Of a DNA stretch of 39,956 nt, positions 37,170-39,956 are shown piece after piece (position 1 is the first letter of the stretch; every line of letters starts with the position of its first letter). Where the stretch lies: positions 1-39,956 of the forward strand of contig CAITVK010000076.1 of assembly GCA_903895845.1 (NCBI GenBank). Direction: 5' to 3'. The notes beneath the pieces are model-generated. The model saw only the letters and a program-made list of their open reading frames with translations. It was not told the DNA's origin and searched no databases. The stretch comes from an uncultured Chitinophagaceae bacterium. GTDB lineage: Bacteria > Bacteroidota > Bacteroidia > Chitinophagales > Chitinophagaceae. The position numbers and the translations under genes are program-made.

Positions 37170-38094
37170 AAGGAAATTTATTCAGCAATCTGCTCTTACA
37201 GGAGGCGCATTGCTTACGTCTTCCATAATTGGAAAAGCTTTTGGGGAAACAAATTCTTCAAAAGATACACTTACCATACTTCATACCAATGATGTACACA
37301 GCCGATTGGATCCCTTCCCAATGGATGGCAGCAAAAATGCTGGATTGGGCGGAGTGGCTGCCAGGTCAACCATCATTCAACAAATAAGACAGGAAACAGA
37401 TAATGTTTTATTGTTGGATGCCGGGGATATATTTCAAGGTACTCCTTACTTTAATATATATAAAGGCGAACCCGAAATAAAAGCAATGAGTCTGATGGGC
37501 TACGATGCCTGCACAATGGGCAACCACGACTTTGATGCTGGCATCGAGAACTTTGCAACACAACTGAAGCACGCCAATTTTCCAGTACTACTTTGCAATT
37601 ACGATTTCACAAATACACCCATGGAGGGCAAATCGGTTCCTTACAAGATATTCCAGAAAGGCAATATAAAAGTGGGTGTATTTGGTGTAGGCATCGAAAT
37701 GAAAGGACTGGTGCCAGACAACCTTTATGGTAATACAATTTATAAAGATCCTATCGAATGCGCCAATACAACGGTAGACTTTTTAAAAAGACATGGTTGC
37801 GATATGATTATTTGCTTATCGCACCTTGGGGATAAGTATGATGACAACAAAGTGAGCGATGAAATATTGGCAAAAGAGACTTATCACATCGACTTGATAT
37901 TGGGAGGACACACACACCGTTTTTTTCCTGAACCCAAGAAGTATTTGAACAAAAATAGTGGGGATACTTTGGTGAATCAGGTAGGTTGGGCAGGGCTTCA
38001 ATTAGGTAGATTGGACTATAATTTTGATGGTAAGAAAAAGAAAAATTTGCTGAAAGCCAATGTGGTATTGATTGGAGGGAAAATTGGAAAATAA
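37156..38094 (+). CDS. 5'-nucleotidase metallophosphatase-domain protein with Tat-like signal
   Basis: The ATG at 37156 gives 312 residues beginning MPINRRKFIQQSALTGGALL, a twin-arginine signal (RRKF). An ATG at 37126 would prepend ten residues and is less likely. The calcineurin-like core carries the metal-site motifs in order: HTNDVHSR, LLDAGDIFQGTPY, MGNHDFD, SHLGD and GGHTHRFF, so the two-metal active site is complete. The chain stops where the 5'-nucleotidase C-terminal domain would normally start; that domain is the preceding gene. Translational coupling through the 14-bp overlap is likely. Role: phosphate and nucleoside release from nucleotides outside the cytoplasm. Tat export would fit loading of metal before export. 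Confidence 0.92.
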   Translation: MPINRRKFIQQSALTGGALLTSSIIGKAFGETNSSKDTLTILHTNDVHSRLDPFPMDGSKNAGLGGVAARSTIIQQIRQETDNVLLLDAGDIFQGTPYFNIYKGEPEIKAMSLMGYDACTMGNHDFDAGIENFATQLKHANFPVLLCNYDFTNTPMEGKSVPYKIFQKGNIKVGVFGVGIEMKGLVPDNLYGNTIYKDPIECANTTVDFLKRHGCDMIICLSHLGDKYDDNKVSDEILAKETYHIDLILGGHTHRFFPEPKKYLNKNSGDTLVNQVGWAGLQLGRLDYNFDGKKKKNLLKANVVLIGGKIGK

Positions 38095-38225
38095 AAATTT
38101 TTTTTTCAACAAAAAGTATCCATATTCGCAGTCCCAATGAATTTTAAAGGGGGAAATCTCGATATATCTACGTCAACTCTAACTGAGAAAAAACATTTTA
38201 CTGACAAAAAATTTTTGAATGAATT
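38095..38225. other. short upstream region of dnaA
   Basis: These 131 bp are AT-rich, with homopolymer A/T runs. AATTTTTG (38210-38217) resembles the -7 box but lies too close to the ATG. No DnaA box matching TTATNCACA is present, so nothing here supports an adjacent oriC or classical DnaA autoregulation. Confidence 0.45.
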
Positions 38226-39668
38226 ATGGGTACTACGAACGTTTCCAAGACTGCCGAAAATGTGTGGAGCAACTGCTTAAAAATCATCAAAGACATTGTT
38301 GAATGGCAACATTTTAAGACATGGTTTGAACCAATTACCCCGGTAGAATTAAAAGGCAATGTATTGATGATACAAGTGCCTAGCCAATTTTTTTATGAAT
38401 ACCTCGAGGAGCATTATGTAAACCTGTTAGCAAAGACACTCAAGAGAGAGCTAGGCAAAGATGCTCGTTTGGAATATAGAATAATGGTAGATAGTGGAAA
38501 CGGTCGCAGTGGCAGTATGGATGTACCTACTAGTGGTAGCAAAACTTTTAACCACAACGAAATGAATTTTCCATTGGTAATTGACAATCCTGTCAAGAAT
38601 CCATTTGTGATACCTGGTTTGAAGAAGATGCAGATTGATCCTCAGTTAAACCACAATTATACTTTTGATAGTTACGTAGAAGGAGATAGCAATCGTGTAG
38701 CACGCAGGGCAGGTAAAACGGTAGCAGATAAACCAGGCGGAAACTCTTTTAATCCTTTGGTTATATATGGCGGCGTTGGTCTAGGAAAAACACACCTAGC
38801 ACAAGCAATTGGTAACGATGTTAAACGCTTGCATCCAAACAAAGTGGTATTATACGTAAGCAGCGAAAAGTTTATTAACCAGTTTCAAGATCATAGCCGC
38901 AACAATGCCATTAACGACTTTATACATTTCTATCAATTAATAGATGTATTGATTATTGATGATGTACAATTCTTTGCAAGGGCAGAAAAAAGTCAAGACG
39001 CCTTCTTTGCAATCTTCAATCACTTACATCAGACAGGCAAACAATTGGTATTGACAAGCGATAAGTCCCCTAAAGACTTAGATGGCTTACAAGAGCGTTT
39101 GTTAAGCCGTTTTCGCTGGGGATTGAGTGCAGACATTCAATTGCCTGACTACGAAACAAGAATTCAGATTCTTGAGCGTAAAATGAAGAACGATGGTCTT
39201 GATATGAGCAAGGAAGTGGTTAAGTATGTTGCCTACAATATTACCACCAATGTAAGAGAATTAGAAGGCGCCTTGATCTCCCTATTAGCGCAGTCTTCTT
39301 TAAATAGAAAAGAAATTGATCTTGAGTTGGCGAAGAAGGTACTCCGCAATTTTGTGAAGACTAGCAGCAAAGAAATTACTATTGACGCTATTCAAAAGAT
39401 GGTTTGCGAATATTTTGGTGTTCATTACGATAAGTTGTTGCAAAAGACCCGTAAGAGAGAAATAGTTCAGGCCAGGCAGATTACCATGTTCCTAGCTAAA
39501 TCTTTCACTAAGAACTCTTTAAAAACGATTGGCGAACATTTTGGTGGCCGAGATCACACCACAGTTATACATTCTTGTCAGACTGTGAAAGACTTAATGG
39601 ATACTGATTCTGTATTCCGCGAGAACGTAATGGAGATTACACAGAAAGTACAATTAGCTTCTATGTAA
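38226..39668 (+). CDS. dnaA: chromosomal replication initiator DnaA
   Basis: The protein has 480 residues with all four DnaA domains. Domain I (about 8-85: VWSNCLKIIKDIVEWQHFKT) binds helicase and partners. A variable linker (about 90-145) follows. The AAA+ domain III has Walker A GGVGLGKTH (about 181-189), Walker B LIIDDVQFF (about 241-249) and the sensor stretch SRFRWGLSADIQLPDYETR. Domain IV ends with the DnaA-box-binding signature GGRDHTTVIHSC (about 437-448). It is the ATP-dependent initiator that melts oriC and loads DnaB. Length and motifs are normal. The neighbours here are the split 5'-nucleotidase and a tRNA gene, not dnaN, which is common in Bacteroidota. Confidence 0.98.
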   Translation: MGTTNVSKTAENVWSNCLKIIKDIVEWQHFKTWFEPITPVELKGNVLMIQVPSQFFYEYLEEHYVNLLAKTLKRELGKDARLEYRIMVDSGNGRSGSMDVPTSGSKTFNHNEMNFPLVIDNPVKNPFVIPGLKKMQIDPQLNHNYTFDSYVEGDSNRVARRAGKTVADKPGGNSFNPLVIYGGVGLGKTHLAQAIGNDVKRLHPNKVVLYVSSEKFINQFQDHSRNNAINDFIHFYQLIDVLIIDDVQFFARAEKSQDAFFAIFNHLHQTGKQLVLTSDKSPKDLDGLQERLLSRFRWGLSADIQLPDYETRIQILERKMKNDGLDMSKEVVKYVAYNITTNVRELEGALISLLAQSSLNRKEIDLELAKKVLRNFVKTSSKEITIDAIQKMVCEYFGVHYDKLLQKTRKREIVQARQITMFLAKSFTKNSLKTIGEHFGGRDHTTVIHSCQTVKDLMDTDSVFRENVMEITQKVQLASM

Positions 39669-39702
39669 GTTCATTTAGAATACTTGCCTAAACAATAATA
39701 AT

Positions 39703-39755
39703 CGGGCTTGTAAAATGAAGGTTTCTTTAAAAGGACGCTTCATTTTGCAAGCCCG
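39703..39755 (+). terminator. long hairpin after dnaA
   Basis: CGGGCTTGTAAAATGAAG (39703-39720) pairs with CTTCATTTTGCAAGCCCG (39738-39755) over 18 bp with a single mismatch, loop of 17 nt, 35 nt after the stop codon. No immediate T run follows, so it may act as a processing or stabilising structure as well as a terminator. Confidence 0.7.
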
Positions 39756-39809
39756 CTTCAGTTTATACAACTAATACTTAACTTTATTTTCAAATTTAGC
39801 CATTTTGAT

Positions 39810-39840
39810 TTTGCCGTTTAGTTTCACATCCCTATTTTTG
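39810..39840 (+). promoter_or_regulatory. Bacteroidota-type promoter of tRNA-Ser
   Basis: TTTG (39810-39813), 19 nt of spacing, then TATTTTTG (39833-39840): an exact fit to TTTG / TAnnTTTG. It is followed by CACC as in the tRNA-Ala promoter, with the tRNA 5' end 28 bp downstream. Confidence 0.78.
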
Positions 39841-39868
39841 CACCCCGCTCTGAAAAAGGAGTTAGGAC

Positions 39869-39956
39869 GGTGAGATGGATGAGTGGCTGAAATCAGTAGT
39901 TTGCTAAACTGCCGTACGGGTTAAACTGTACCAAGGGTTCGAATCCCTTTCTCACC
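39869..39956 (+). tRNA. tRNA-Ser (anticodon GCT)
   Basis: The 88 nt have a perfect 7-bp acceptor stem (GGTGAGA/TCTCACC) and an anticodon stem GTAGT/ACTGC around the loop TTGCTAA, giving anticodon GCT, which reads AGC/AGU. A long variable arm with a GTAC/GTAC stem marks a class II serine tRNA. The T loop is TTCGAAT. The gene ends exactly at the window edge, so whether CCA is encoded cannot be seen. Confidence 0.96.

Noticed and set aside
38095-38225. Chromosomal origin next to dnaA
   Set aside because: No DnaA boxes or AT-rich 13-mer-like arrays with boxes were found upstream or downstream of dnaA.

Overview
The window reads as chromosomal DNA of a Bacteroidota bacterium, most plausibly a member of the Chitinophagales/Chitinophagaceae (the family level is inference). 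The grounds are three secreted proteins ending in type IX secretion (T9SS) sorting domains, several promoters of the Bacteroidota form TTTG / TAnnTTTG, few Shine-Dalgarno sequences, a PafA-type alkaline phosphatase, a TamB-like giant, and Bacteroidota-style DnaE and DnaA. No insertion sequence, phage gene, CRISPR array or rRNA operon was seen.

Layout. 1-3.2 kb: tRNA-Ala(GGC), a small two-helix membrane protein, a secreted PF04185-type phosphoesterase with a T9SS tail, and a secreted YD-repeat-like protein. 3.2-8.0 kb: a 1597-residue TamB-like envelope protein (minus). 8.0-8.9 kb: a gene-poor stretch with a 65-bp tandem array, a decayed fragment of the next gene and a terminator. 8.9-13.5 kb: a 1537-residue secreted FN3/MBG repeat protein with a T9SS tail (minus). 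13.8-19.2 kb: pafA (plus) convergent with dnaE (minus). 19.2-20.8 kb: a repeat-rich stretch with one 226-residue hypothetical gene, an inverted repeat upstream of dnaE and four 62-bp hairpin repeats. 20.8-24.0 kb: Sua5-type threonylcarbamoyl-AMP synthase, a Crp/Fnr regulator, an AhpD-like protein and a DUF1348/NTF2-like protein. 24.1-35.6 kb: a single 3816-codon gene (minus) encoding a secreted, probably polysaccharide-degrading protein with a heparinase II/III-like lyase region, very long beta-repeats and a T9SS tail. 35.6-36.4 kb: AT-rich and almost gene-free, with one possible 47-residue membrane protein. 36.4-38.1 kb: a 5'-nucleotidase split into two overlapping genes with the C-terminal-domain gene first. 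38.2-40.0 kb: dnaA, a long hairpin and tRNA-Ser(GCT) ending at the window edge.

How the genes relate. Core functions (dnaA, dnaE, Sua5, two tRNAs) are interspersed with extracellular scavenging functions: four loci encode secreted or periplasmic phosphate-releasing enzymes, and two giant T9SS cargo proteins share a C-terminal block of about 690 residues that must come from duplication. The most unusual items are the giant lyase-repeat protein, the shared C-terminal cassette with its decayed third copy fragment, and the two different structured intergenic repeat arrays. I found no convincing evidence of a wholly new biological system.
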